From: Lysobacter sp. ISL-50
GTDB taxonomy: Bacteria; Pseudomonadota; Gammaproteobacteria; Xanthomonadales; Xanthomonadaceae
Assembly: GCF_018612875.1 (NCBI RefSeq)
Contig: NZ_JAGGRI010000016.1
Coordinates: forward strand, 19,643 to 83,642
DNA: 64,000 bases
Direction: 5' to 3'
The position numbers and the translations under genes were made by a program. Each line of letters opens with the position of its first letter. The stretch's first letter is position 1. A model generated the notes under the pieces. It searched no databases, was not told where the DNA came from, and saw only the letters and a list, made by a program, of their open reading frames with translations. Of this stretch, positions 1 through 8,248 are shown in pieces.

Positions 1-1
1 G

Positions 2-73
2 CCGAGCCCGTATTTCGCCCTGCATGCGCGCGAATTTCCCTGGGCCCGCCATCGCCTCGACGGCAAGGGCTGA
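2..73 (+). CDS. C-terminal end of an unidentified protein (partial)
   Basis: The window opens inside a reading frame that runs from base 2 to a TGA at 71-73 and gives 23 residues ending HRLDGKG. Codon use is GC-rich and coding-like, and the next gene follows on the same strand. Too little remains to name the product. Confidence 0.45.
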   Translation, partial: PSPYFALHAREFPWARHRLDGKG

Positions 74-179
74 GGCGCCGCCGTACCGATGCGGCTTACG
101 CGGCGCTCATGGGCGGCACGCATGGAATTAACGCCGCAGGCCGCAGGCTCGGGTCCAGATCAGCGACGGCGAGGCGGCG

Positions 180-449
180 ATGATGGACGAAGACCTGCAA
201 TCGATGAGCGCGCAGGAGTTGCGCGAGCAAGTGCGGCGCCTGCGCGCCGGCATCCGCGCGCATCGCGACAGCAGCGGGCACGCGTTGTGCTGGCATCACC
301 CGCAGCTCTGGAATCTGTTGCCCGAGCGGATTCAACCGCAGATCGCGGTGCCGCAATGGCCGGCGTTCCTGCGCGGCTGCGTGCGCTATCGCGAATCGCT
401 GGACCGGCAACGGCCGGATGCGCCGCGGGTCGAGGATGAACTGAAGTAG
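180..449 (+). CDS. Small conserved-looking hypothetical protein
   Basis: An 89-residue soluble protein with no signal peptide or membrane segment. The N-terminus is acidic and helical; the middle contains a CWHHPQLWNLLPE stretch, and Trp/His/Pro-rich segments continue to about residue 70. A GAGG lies about 5 bases before the ATG, and a second ATG follows directly. I do not recognise a family. The composition is not that of a random GC-rich frame, so it is probably real. It follows the partial gene by about 106 bases and may be co-transcribed with it. Confidence 0.6.
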   Translation: MMDEDLQSMSAQELREQVRRLRAGIRAHRDSSGHALCWHHPQLWNLLPERIQPQIAVPQWPAFLRGCVRYRESLDRQRPDAPRVEDELK

Positions 450-534
450 GGCGGGGCTGCGCGCTGTTTCGCGCGGTGAACCGGCGCGTGGGCTTGAAGT
501 CCCGGCGAAAGCGGAGATCCAGAGGCTTCATGGT

Positions 535-590
535 CCTGCCCCGATGAAGCCCTGGATCCCCGCCTTCGCGGGGATGACGGTGGAACTTGG
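535..590. repeat. REP-like palindrome
   Basis: A single palindrome of the type GGATCCCCGCC-TTCG-CGGGGATGA, related to the array that follows and to the copies near 10843, 13375, 13450 and 48765. It lies between genes. Confidence 0.6.
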
Positions 591-710
591 AGTGGGTAGG
601 CGCTGCGGTGGCCGATCACGCTGGCTTTGTTCTGAGTTCTGAGTTCTGAGTTCCGCGGTGTTCTGCTGCGTCGTGCGTCGGGCATCCGATGCCGGCCTTC
701 GCCTTTGCTC

Positions 711-1066
711 GTCATTCCCGCGAACGCGGGAATCCAGGGCTCTTCGTGCGAGAACGTTTGAAGTCGTTTTGCTCGTCATTCCCGCGAAAGCGGGAATCCA
801 GGGCTCTTCGTGCGAGAACGTTTGAAGTCGTTTTGCTTGTCATTCCCGCGAAGGCGGGAATCCAGGGCTCTTCGTGCGAGAACGTTTGAAGTCGTTTTGC
901 TTGTCATTCCCGCGAAAGCGGGAATCTAGGGCTCTTCGTGCGAGAACGCTTGAAGTCACTGGATTCCCGCGTTCGCGGGAATGACGAATCTGGAAGGATG
1001 ACGCTGAAGTCTCTGGATGTTCGGCTCCGCGGAAGTAAAGCGGAGCCCGCGTTCGCGGGAATGACG
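711..1066. repeat. Tandem 64-bp REP-containing array with inverted copies
   Basis: Four direct units begin at 711, 775, 839 and 903, exactly 64 bases apart. Each has a palindrome (CATTCCCGCG-AANG-CGGGAAT) followed by a conserved spacer containing CTTCGTGCGAGAACG. Inverted copies of the palindrome follow at about 961-985 and 1047-1066. Spacers are nearly identical, so this is not CRISPR. The array fills the gap between the small gene at 180-449 and the DUF3106-like gene on the other strand. Confidence 0.85.
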
Positions 1067-1125
1067 GCCGGAGGGAACGCTGTTTCTGTACTTTTGAATC
1101 TGCGTTCCCTATAGCCCGGCATCAC

Positions 1126-1638
1126 TCAATCCCGAGGCGGCATGGGCCCCCGATCCGGCCGATCCGACCGCTCCGGCTTCGGCGGCGGCGGATTGGCCTG
1201 TACCCAGGCGCGGCGTTGTTCCGGCGTCATCGTGCGCCACTTCTCCATCAGCGCGCGGCGGGCGTTGTCGTCCAGGCCGCGCATGTGGCCGAACAGCGCG
1301 CGCATCTGGCCGCGCTCTTCCGGATTCAGATGCTCCCAGCGCTTCATGCCGCGGCGCGCGTCCTGGCGCTCTTCCGGCGTCATCTGCTGCCAGCGGCGGG
1401 CGTGTTCGAGCATGCGCGGGCGCTCTTCGGGCGCGCTGTTCCAGCGGTCGCGCATCGGTGCGATCAGTTGTTCGCGCTGGGCCTGGCTGAGCTGGTCCCA
1501 GGCCGGCAGATTGACCGCGGGTTTGGCGGCCGGGCCCGGCGGCGGGGCCGCCCAGGCCGGGGCGAGCGCGGCGGGCAGCGCGAGCGCGCCCAGGGCGAGT
1601 GCCAATCCGGCGCGGCGTAGCGGGGCGAAGCGGCGCAT
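1126..1638 (-). CDS. DUF3106-like secreted protein
   Basis: A 170-residue protein with a basic N-terminus, hydrophobic segment and AWA cleavage site near residue 31, so it is probably periplasmic. The body repeats short helical motifs (SQAQREQL, TPEERQDAR, NPEERGQM, TPEQRRAWV), typical of the DUF3106 family, and ends Pro/Arg-rich. It is the last gene of a minus-strand cassette after a sigma factor and a DUF3619-like membrane protein, starting 6 bases after the latter stops. That arrangement is known from other proteobacteria and suggests a link to the sigma factor's signal. Biochemical role unknown. Confidence 0.82.
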   Translation of the reverse strand: MRRFAPLRRAGLALALGALALPAALAPAWAAPPPGPAAKPAVNLPAWDQLSQAQREQLIAPMRDRWNSAPEERPRMLEHARRWQQMTPEERQDARRGMKRWEHLNPEERGQMRALFGHMRGLDDNARRALMEKWRTMTPEQRRAWVQANPPPPKPERSDRPDRGPMPPRD

Positions 1639-1644
1639 GGCGGT

Positions 1645-2082
1645 TTACTCCGTGTGAGTCCGGGGCAGGGCGTCGGTGTTGGACGCCAGCCACAGGTAGA
1701 GATCGGGATTTTCGTCGAGCGCGGCGACCGCGGTGTCGGGGTCGTAGCCGGTCTCGGCCGGCGCGGCGTTGGTGGACGCGACGACGGCCGGGCCGGTCGC
1801 GACCGGCGCGCTGCCGGGCGGAGCGCCGCTGCCGGCGAACTGCAGGCCCAGCGCGAGCGCGACCGCGGCCACGCCGGAACTGGCCAGGGTCCAGCCGAGG
1901 AGGCCGCCGCGCCGATGCGGCTGGGCGGCGGCCTCGCTGCGGATCGTGCGCAGGCGGGCGCGGATCTGCGGGCTGACGCGTTCGACGGCGTGCGCGTGCA
2001 GATCGCGCATGGCGGCGTCGAAGCGCGCGTCCGCATCCGCAGGCGGGCTTGCGCGGTCCTGAGAGTGTTCGTGGGTGTTCAT
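1645..2082 (-). CDS. DUF3619-like single-pass membrane protein, candidate anti-sigma factor
   Basis: A 145-residue protein with a soluble N-terminal part (about 1-60, motif SPQIRARLRTIRSEA), one membrane segment at about 61-83 and a short periplasmic part ending DENPDLYLWLASNTD. The ATG at 2082 overlaps the sigma factor stop as ATGA and sits 7 bases after GGAGG. The ATG 6 bases upstream would be too close to that site. Position and topology fit an anti-sigma factor holding the upstream ECF sigma at the membrane; this is inferred from context. Confidence 0.8.
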   Translation of the reverse strand: MNTHEHSQDRASPPADADARFDAAMRDLHAHAVERVSPQIRARLRTIRSEAAAQPHRRGGLLGWTLASSGVAAVALALGLQFAGSGAPPGSAPVATGPAVVASTNAAPAETGYDPDTAVAALDENPDLYLWLASNTDALPRTHTE

Positions 2083-2879
2083 CGCCATTCCTCCAATTGC
2101 CGCTGCAGGGCTTCGCGCGCGCGCGACAGATGGGTTTTCACCGCGCCTTCGCTGCAACCCATCGCCCGCGCAGTCGTGGCGACGTCGAGTTCTTCCAAAA
2201 TCCGCAAGGAAAACGCCTCGCGTTGCCGGCGCGGCAGTTTGCCCAGCGCGTCGGCGAGTTTGCCGTAGGCCTCGCGGCCGTCGTGGGTGCGCTGCGGGTC
2301 GGGACCGTCGTCGGCCCAGTCCATCGGCGCATCGTCGTCGTCGCGCGGAGCCGGCATCAGCCAACGCAGACGGAAGGTGCGGCGACGCTGGATATCGACG
2401 ATCCGGCTGCGCAGGATGCTCCAGAACAGCGGCGTCCACTCCGAGGCGGGGCGCTCGCGGTAGCCGAGCATCTTCATCATCGCGTCCTGCACCGCGTCCA
2501 GCGCGTCTTCGCGATGGCGCAGGCCCAGTTCGGCGAAGCGGAACGCGCGCGTGCCCAGGCCGGCGAGGAATTCCTCGATCGTCGCCGGCAGGCGCGCCGC
2601 CGGCGCGGCCGCTTCGGGCTCGAATCCGCCAACGGCTTCCAGCGGCGCCGCGTCGTCGTGCCAGGCCGGGTCCGCGGCGGAAGCCGGGGCGGGCGCGTCC
2701 GGCGGCGCGCGATCGCGCGGCCTTTCGGACGGGGCGGAGCCCGGTTCGGCCGGCCCGCCTTCGCGCACGCGCCCGTTCCGCCGCTGGTCGTAGCGGTGAT
2801 CGAGCGGGTCGCTCGGCGGCAGCGGGTCGTTTTCGACGCTCACGGCCTCCAGCATACGGGCGCTTGGCGGTAGCAGCAC
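2079..2879 (-). CDS. ECF-type RNA polymerase sigma factor with long N-terminal extension
   Basis: The last about 165 residues form a sigma-70 family protein. Region 2 includes ALDAVQDAMMKM, followed by PLFWSILRSRIVDIQRRR; region 4 includes LPRRQREAFSLRILEELDVATTARAMGCSEGAVKTH (helix-turn-helix). The first about 95 residues are Pro/Ala/Glu-rich and look disordered; most ECF factors lack this. The true start may be further in, for example the ATG at 2855, because no clear ribosome binding site marks 2879. It heads the cassette with the DUF3619-like and DUF3106-like genes and is translationally coupled to the former. Confidence 0.85.
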   Translation of the reverse strand: MLLPPSARMLEAVSVENDPLPPSDPLDHRYDQRRNGRVREGGPAEPGSAPSERPRDRAPPDAPAPASAADPAWHDDAAPLEAVGGFEPEAAAPAARLPATIEEFLAGLGTRAFRFAELGLRHREDALDAVQDAMMKMLGYRERPASEWTPLFWSILRSRIVDIQRRRTFRLRWLMPAPRDDDDAPMDWADDGPDPQRTHDGREAYGKLADALGKLPRRQREAFSLRILEELDVATTARAMGCSEGAVKTHLSRAREALQRQLEEWR

Positions 2880-3079
2880 CTGGGGTCCCTCAACGGCGGC
2901 CGGGCGGAAGGGCGGGGCGCGTATGGCGGTTCGTCGCGTTCGGCATCGGCATTTACCTGCACCGGAATGTGCGGCGCTTACACAAACCGGAAACGCCCCC
3001 GCCCCGGATCGGTTGACAGCGGTGGCGCCGTATTCACGGACGGTTATGATGCGGATGACACCGCATGGGGAAAGATCGG

Positions 3080-3385
3080 ATGAGCGACGGGTTCGTGGCG
3101 CTGTACATCTTCATGCTGGCGGGTATCGCCGGCCACGTGATCATCTCGCGGGTGCCGGTAATCCTGCACACGCCGCTGATGTCGGGTTCCAACTTCATCC
3201 ACGGGATCGTGCTGATCGGCGCGATCATGGTGCTCGGCCACGCCGACACCACCTTGGAGAAAGCCATCGGATTTCTCGCCGTGCTGCTCGGCGCGGGCAA
3301 CGCCGCCGGCGGCTACGTGGTGACCGAACGCATGCTGGAGATGTTCAAGTCCAGCAAGAAGCCGGCCGGCAAGGCGGGCGGTTGA
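3080..3385 (+). CDS. pntA2: NAD(P) transhydrogenase alpha subunit, part 2 (membrane domain)
   Basis: A 101-residue membrane protein with three hydrophobic segments and the family motifs VILHTPLMSGSN and IHGIVLIGAIMVLG. It is domain IIa of the proton-translocating transhydrogenase, which passes hydride between NADH and NADP+ coupled to proton movement. The ATG at 3080 has GGGGAAAG about 8 bases upstream; the in-frame ATG at 3065 does not. pntB follows. The gene for the NAD-binding alpha part 1, usually directly upstream, is absent: a divergent sigma factor gene lies there. Confidence 0.93.
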   Translation: MSDGFVALYIFMLAGIAGHVIISRVPVILHTPLMSGSNFIHGIVLIGAIMVLGHADTTLEKAIGFLAVLLGAGNAAGGYVVTERMLEMFKSSKKPAGKAGG

Positions 3386-3516
3386 ATGATCGGTTCATTC
3401 GATACGCCGCGGCCGCCGCGGCCGTTCTCGCCGGCCTGGGGCTGCTCGCCGCTCCTGCTTTCTTCGGTTACCTGCTGCCGCTCGGGCAGCTGTCGTTCTA
3501 TGGAGCGCGCGCGCTG

Positions 3517-4950
3517 ATGGATGTCTTATCGATTCTGGTCAAGAGCAGCTATCTGGTCGCGGCGACGCTGTTCCTGCTGGGCCTGCAACGCATGGCTTCG
3601 CCGGTCACCGCGCGCAGCGGCATCCGCTGGGCCGGCGCGGGCATGGTCATCGCCACGGTGGCGACGTTCTTCCTGCCGGGCCTGCACAATCTGGCGCTGA
3701 TCGTGCTGGCCGTCGGCATCGGCACGATCCTGGCGTGGGTCTCGGGCAAGAAAGTCGCCATCACCGACATGCCGCAGATGGTCGCGCTGTACAACGGCAT
3801 GGGCGGCGGCTCGGCGGCGGCGATCGGCGCGGTGGAACTGCTGCGCCTGTCCGGACAAATGCCGGCCGATCCGCTGCAGGCGCAGATCGAACGCGGCGTG
3901 ATCGCGATGCAGACCCCGACCGTGGGCCTGGTGCTGGCGGTGATCGGCGCGGCGATCGGCGCGATTTCGCTGTCGGGTTCGGTGATCGCCTGGGCCAAGC
4001 TCGACGGACGCCTGGACCGGCGCGTGGTGTTCCCGGGCCAGCAGATCTTCAACGCCATCGTGGCGCTGGCGGTGCTGGTGCTCGGCATCGCCGCGTTCAT
4101 GACCCTCAACGTGCCGGTGATCATCGCCTTCTTCGTCGCCGCGCTCGCGCTCGGCGTGTTGATGACCCTGCCGATCGGCGGCGCCGACATGCCGGTGGTG
4201 ATCTCGCTGTACAACGCCTTCACCGGTCTGGCGGTGGCGTTCGAAGGGTATGTGCTCGGCAACGAGGCCTTGATCATCGCCGGCACCATGGTCGGCGCGG
4301 CCGGCATGCTGTTGACGCGCCTGATGGCCAAGGCCATGAACCGGCCGATCAGCGGCGTGCTGTTCTCCAACTTCGGCGGCGGCGGGCAGGCGCAGGAAAT
4401 CAGCGGCACGCAGAAGCCCATCGAAGCCGGCGATGTGGCCGCGATGATGGCCTTCGCCGAACGCGTGGTGATCGTGCCCGGCTACGGCCTGGCGGTGGCG
4501 CAGGCGCAGCACAAGATCTGGGAACTGGCGCAGAAGCTGATGGATCGCGGGGTCAAGGTGAAATTCGCGATCCATCCGGTCGCCGGCCGCATGCCCGGGC
4601 ACATGAACGTGCTGTTGGCCGAGGCCGGCGTGCCTTACGACCTGATCGCCGACATGGACGACATCAATCCCGAATTCGCCAACACCGATGTGTCGCTGGT
4701 GATCGGCGCCAACGACGTGGTCAATCCGGTCGCCAAGACCGATCCGTCCTCGCCGATCTACGGCATGCCGATCCTGGACGTGGTCAATTCGAAGAACACC
4801 ATCGTGATCAAGCGCGGCAAGGGCACCGGTTTCGCCGGCATCGAGAACGCGCTGTTCTATGCCGACAACACCCGCATGCTCTACGGCGACGGCGCCGAGA
4901 TGGCCAGCGCGCTGGTGTCGGAGTTGAAGGGGCTCGACGGCGGGCATTGA
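3517..4950 (+). CDS. pntB: NAD(P) transhydrogenase beta subunit
   Basis: About 477 residues from the ATG at 3517. An N-terminal block of membrane helices carries DMPQMVALYNGMGGGSAA. A C-terminal NADP-binding Rossmann domain has VPGYGLAVAQAQ, HPVAGRMPGHMNVLLAEA and GANDVVNP. From 3517 the protein begins like typical PntB (KSSYLVAATLFLLGLQRM). The frame is open further up, to a TTG at 3382 overlapping the pntA2 stop (TTGA), which would add 45 residues with another hydrophobic segment. If translated, that start couples the two genes and gives an unusual extra membrane helix. Confidence 0.93.
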   Translation: MDVLSILVKSSYLVAATLFLLGLQRMASPVTARSGIRWAGAGMVIATVATFFLPGLHNLALIVLAVGIGTILAWVSGKKVAITDMPQMVALYNGMGGGSAAAIGAVELLRLSGQMPADPLQAQIERGVIAMQTPTVGLVLAVIGAAIGAISLSGSVIAWAKLDGRLDRRVVFPGQQIFNAIVALAVLVLGIAAFMTLNVPVIIAFFVAALALGVLMTLPIGGADMPVVISLYNAFTGLAVAFEGYVLGNEALIIAGTMVGAAGMLLTRLMAKAMNRPISGVLFSNFGGGGQAQEISGTQKPIEAGDVAAMMAFAERVVIVPGYGLAVAQAQHKIWELAQKLMDRGVKVKFAIHPVAGRMPGHMNVLLAEAGVPYDLIADMDDINPEFANTDVSLVIGANDVVNPVAKTDPSSPIYGMPILDVVNSKNTIVIKRGKGTGFAGIENALFYADNTRMLYGDGAEMASALVSELKGLDGGH

Positions 4951-4998
4951 GCCCTCGTCGCGGTCCGGCGGGCGCGGATTGCGCGCCCGCGGCGGCCG

Positions 4999-5472
4999 TC
5001 AGTTGCCGCCGCGGATGCGCAGCGTCAGGCCCTTGAGGAAATTGCGCAGCATCTGATCGCCGCACAGGCGGAAATTCTTGTGGTCGGGCTGGCGGAACAG
5101 CGCGCTCAACTCCGGCTTGGACACCGGGAAACCGGCGTCGGCGAAGGCCTGATGCATGTCCACGTCCTTCAGCTCGAAGGCCACGCGCAGTTTCTTCAGC
5201 ACCAGATTGTTGCTGACGCGCTTTTCCAGCGGTCGCGGCGGCAGGCTTTCGTCGCGGCCGCGGTAATGGAACACCAGTCCGTCGAGAAAACGCGCCAGCA
5301 CCGCGTCGTCGCAGGGCGCGTAGCCTTCGTCTTCGTCTTTCTTGAGGAAGGCCTGCACGTCGGCTTTTTCGATCGGGAAGTCGGCGTCGGCCAGATGGAC
5401 GATCTCCACGACTTTGTTGTCGCTCAGATCGAGCATGTAGCGGATGCTGCGCAATACATCGTTGTTGATCAT
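4999..5472 (-). CDS. DUF1456 family protein (YehS-like)
   Basis: A 157-residue soluble protein made of two related about 70-residue repeats, MINNDVLRSIRYML...FLDGLVFHYRG and VSNNLVLKKLRVAF...FLKGLTLRIRG, the hallmark of DUF1456. Family role unknown. The ATG at 5472 starts the first repeat exactly; the longer open frame upstream is low-complexity Pro/Arg and rejected. It converges with pntB, the stops lying about 50 bases apart. Confidence 0.9.
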   Translation of the reverse strand: MINNDVLRSIRYMLDLSDNKVVEIVHLADADFPIEKADVQAFLKKDEDEGYAPCDDAVLARFLDGLVFHYRGRDESLPPRPLEKRVSNNLVLKKLRVAFELKDVDMHQAFADAGFPVSKPELSALFRQPDHKNFRLCGDQMLRNFLKGLTLRIRGGN

Positions 5473-5746
5473 GGTCTGTCCTGCCGGGCCGGGCCCGTGG
5501 CGCCGGTGGTGATGCCTGCGGGCCCCGTGCGCGGGGCGCGAGGCCGATTCGTTCTGCGATGCCGTCGTCGATGCGGCGCCCGGCGCGGTGGTCGGGCGTG
5601 GCTCGGGGCGGTCGGTGAACGCGGATTCTCGCATTTCGGGCGAGGTCCGGGCGGATCGGCCTCGGCGGGCCGGGTCGGGCAGGCGCTCGGGCCGCGGCCC
5701 GAACGGGCGCCCGGACCGTGCACAGTCCGGGCGAAACGCAGGAATC
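5473..5746. other. Intergenic, no gene seen
   Basis: Very GC-rich spacer between the DUF1456 gene and the cytochrome P460-like gene, both on the minus strand. Open frames cross it on both strands, but they give only Pro/Arg/Ala-rich translations. It probably holds the promoter of the DUF1456 gene; I cannot pick out -35/-10 boxes. Confidence 0.4.
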
Positions 5747-6358
5747 TCAGGAGCCGGTCGCGGCCGTTTCGGCTTGGTTGGCCCATTCGCTGAAGACATC
5801 GCCGTGCTGGCGGCGGGTCGCGTGGCAGGCGGCGCAGCCGTCGCGTTCGGCGGTTTTCAGCCGGTCGTTGCGCTGGCCGGCGGCGAATTCGGCGTAGCCC
5901 CAGCCGGCGGTGGCGGCGAAACGGCGGCTGTCCTTGACCATCACGTCGATATGCCGGCGCGGGCCCTGATCGATGATGCCGTCGCCGTGATCGCGGGTTT
6001 CGAACAGGTCGTAGACCAGCACCGCGCCGTCGGGATAGTTGCCGCTGCGGAACCCCTGCAGCGCGGCGGCGTTGCCGTAGACGTGGTGCAGGCCGCCGAA
6101 TCGTGGATAGGCGGCATGGGCGGAGGTGATCAGGCCGCTCTTGATGTGGGTCCACAGCGCGTAGCCGGCGGGGTAGGCGATGGCGGGCGCGTCCTTGCCG
6201 GCGTCGGCGCTCTGCGCCGCGGCCGGCGCGGCGGCGGCCTGGGCGATGCCGCCGACCGCGACGGCGAGGGCGACCGCGGCGACCAGCACCGCGTCGCCGA
6301 GGCCGAAGCTGCGCGCGGCTTGCCCGTGCGAGGCGCGATCGCGTCGGTCAGCGCGCAT
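5747..6358 (-). CDS. Cytochrome P460-like periplasmic haem protein
   Basis: A 203-residue protein with one hydrophobic export or anchor segment at about 22-44. The body carries cytochrome P460 family features (VYDLFETRDHGDGI, ATAGWGYAEF) and a single c-type haem site CAACH near the C-terminus. P460 proteins oxidise small nitrogen compounds or act in detoxification, but many homologues are uncharacterised; the substrate is not predictable here. The start overlaps the end of the upstream membrane protein gene by 11 bases, so they form an operon. Confidence 0.82.
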   Translation of the reverse strand: MRADRRDRASHGQAARSFGLGDAVLVAAVALAVAVGGIAQAAAAPAAAQSADAGKDAPAIAYPAGYALWTHIKSGLITSAHAAYPRFGGLHHVYGNAAALQGFRSGNYPDGAVLVYDLFETRDHGDGIIDQGPRRHIDVMVKDSRRFAATAGWGYAEFAAGQRNDRLKTAERDGCAACHATRRQHGDVFSEWANQAETAATGS

Positions 6359-6848
6359 TCGAAGCCCCCTTCATCGCGCGATTGACCGCCCAGGCGATCG
6401 GCCAGGCGACGAAGACCACGTGCACGGCGATGCTCAGCACGATCCACACCACATCGTCGGGCAGGCCCTTGCCGCCGGCGCGCGAGAGCGGCACGACGAT
6501 GAAGTTCATCGCCACGAACAGCCACAGCCCGTACAAGGTCGATGCCAGCCACGGGCGCTGGCGCATCCACGCCAGCCGGGTCGCGGCGAAGGCGTACACC
6601 GCCGCCATCACCAGGGCGATGAAGTAATGCAGGAACAAGCCCAGGGCCGCGGTCGATGCGCCGCCGGCCAGCGCCGCCTCGCGCCCGATCAGGCCGGAGG
6701 CGACGCTGTGCAGGATGCGTTGCGCCGGCACGTGCACGGTCACGCCCCAGTAGGTGATCGCATAACAGATGTCGAGCGTGCCCGCGATCAGGCCGCCGAT
6801 CGCGGTCCACAACGGCAACGAGCGGGTGGAGCGTGCGGCGTAGTTCAT
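6348..6848 (-). CDS. Integral membrane protein of unknown function
   Basis: A 166-residue protein with four or five hydrophobic helices, beginning MNYAARSTRSLPLW. Features include HVPAQRILHSVASGLIG after the first helix and an FLHYFIALVMAAVY helix, seen in small uncharacterised inner-membrane proteins. The ATG at 6848 is chosen because the sequence before it is hydrophilic and low-complexity. It is the first gene of a two-gene unit with the P460-like protein, so a partner or electron-transfer role is possible but unproven. Confidence 0.75.
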   Translation of the reverse strand: MNYAARSTRSLPLWTAIGGLIAGTLDICYAITYWGVTVHVPAQRILHSVASGLIGREAALAGGASTAALGLFLHYFIALVMAAVYAFAATRLAWMRQRPWLASTLYGLWLFVAMNFIVVPLSRAGGKGLPDDVVWIVLSIAVHVVFVAWPIAWAVNRAMKGASNAR

Positions 6849-7100
6849 GACGGATCTCGCGAGTGAGAGAAGGGACGGATGCGTCGGTGCTGCGGGTGCG
6901 GTGCGACGACGGAACGGCGCGGGACGCTGCGATTGCGATGAAGCCTCCCTGCCGCCGGCCCGGAGCGGCGGCGTCGGTGCGGAAGGCGAATGCCCGCGAT
7001 TTCGCCGTATCGCGGCGGCGCGGGCCTCTCCCATTGGTCACCCCGACCGGTGCCGCACGGATGGCGCGGATACCCGGCTGCGCGACCGGGAACGCGCGAC

Positions 7101-7973
7101 TCAGGCCGCGCGCACCTGCGGCCGTTCCATCCGCCGCGCCTGGGTCGCGGTCAGTCCGAACGAGTTCTTGAACGCGCGGCAGAACGCGCTCTGGCTTTCG
7201 AAGCCCAGCGCTTCGGTGATCTCGCACACCGGCATGCGGGTCTCGCGGACCATGCGCCAAGCGCGGTCCGAGCGCAGGCGCGCGGCGAATTCGGTCGGGG
7301 TTTCGTCGAACACTTCGCGATAGATCCGGATCAGATGGCAGGGCGAGTAGTTGGCGCTGCGCGCCAGGCGGTTGAGGTCGAGGCGGATTTCCGGATGGCG
7401 GCGGATCAGATGCTGCACCCGCAGCAGCCGCAGCAAGGTCTGCTGGCGCCGGCGCTGGGTGCGGCCGCTGCAGCGCGGCAGCCGCGCCTGCAGTTCGCGT
7501 TGCTGCTCCAGCAGCAGCGAGCACAGCGTGCGCACCAGCGCGGCGCCGTTGGCGGCCAGCTCGGCCGGCTGCGAGACCAGCCGCGCCAGGCGCACCATCA
7601 GCCGCTGCACGTCGCGCGGCGCCGCGCCCTCCCACGGGAACAGGTCGTTGTTCTGTTCGTCCGGGGCGTTGAGCACATGCGGGCGCCAGGCCTGCTCGGG
7701 GCCGCTCAGGCACAGCCACCAGCACGGCAGGCGCGCGCTGGTGCGCAGGCGGCCGTCGCGCCAGATCTGCAGGTGGCCGGGGGCCAGCTCCCAGGTGCTG
7801 TCGGTCGATTCCAGCCGCAGCGGCCCGCGCAGCGGCAGCCACAGCGACATCCAGCCGGCCGGCAGGTCCAGTTGGACCGCGCGGCCGGAGGCGCGGATCA
7901 GGTGCAGGCCTGGGCGGGCGGCGGACAGATCCAGGTGTTCGGCGAAGTGAATCCGGTGGTGATGCAGGCTCAT
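7101..7973 (-). CDS. AraC family transcriptional regulator
   Basis: A 290-residue protein. The N-terminal about 180 residues form a sensor-like region rich in His, Trp and Leu; the C-terminal about 100 residues are a double helix-turn-helix AraC domain with DLNRLARSANYSPCHLIRIYREVFDETP and PVCEITEALGFESQSAFCRAFKNSFG. The ATG at 7973 has GAGG about 5 bases upstream; the open frame runs further but lacks a site. It is divergent from the MocR-type regulator at 8249, and the 275-base gap holds repeated GCCAAT-type motifs that may serve one or both. Confidence 0.92.
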   Translation of the reverse strand: MSLHHHRIHFAEHLDLSAARPGLHLIRASGRAVQLDLPAGWMSLWLPLRGPLRLESTDSTWELAPGHLQIWRDGRLRTSARLPCWWLCLSGPEQAWRPHVLNAPDEQNNDLFPWEGAAPRDVQRLMVRLARLVSQPAELAANGAALVRTLCSLLLEQQRELQARLPRCSGRTQRRRQQTLLRLLRVQHLIRRHPEIRLDLNRLARSANYSPCHLIRIYREVFDETPTEFAARLRSDRAWRMVRETRMPVCEITEALGFESQSAFCRAFKNSFGLTATQARRMERPQVRAA

Positions 7974-8013
7974 GCGGCCCTCGTCGGGGGATCGCGGCTG
8001 GGGGGAACCACAT

Positions 8014-8239
8014 CGGTTGGCCCCTAAGCTAGCCATCCGCAGCTGTCATCAGGAGGGCCAATTACCCTGGCCTCGAAGGAGCCAATCGGATTCGGCGTGG
8101 ATCGGCGTCTCAATCCGGCATTGCGCCGGTCTCGTGCCGTCGATGTGCCGGGAACGACCGACTCGCAGGCGCCGTCTCGCAACTCGCCGATTGGCTTGGC
8201 ACACTCGGCGCGAGACCGGGCCCGAGGGGGCCAATCCGG
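8014..8239. promoter_or_regulatory. Cluster of repeated GGCCAAT-type motifs between divergent regulators
   Basis: Five copies of a motif close to GAGGGGCCAATCGG lie at 8014-8026 (reverse), 8052-8066, 8076-8090, 8186-8197 (reverse) and 8224-8239. The last overlaps the ribosome binding site of the MocR-type gene. MocR/GabR regulators are known to bind spaced direct repeats near their own promoter, so these are candidate operators. Assignment to MocR rather than AraC is inference. Confidence 0.5.
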
Positions 8240-8248
8240 AGCCACGCC

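Noticed and set aside
711..956. Possible CRISPR array
   Set aside because: The 64-base units repeat over their whole length including the presumed spacers; spacers are not unique and there are no cas genes.
5080..5793. 237-residue plus-strand frame opposite the DUF1456 gene
   Set aside because: It reads as the antisense of a clear DUF1456 protein with two internal repeats; no family features.
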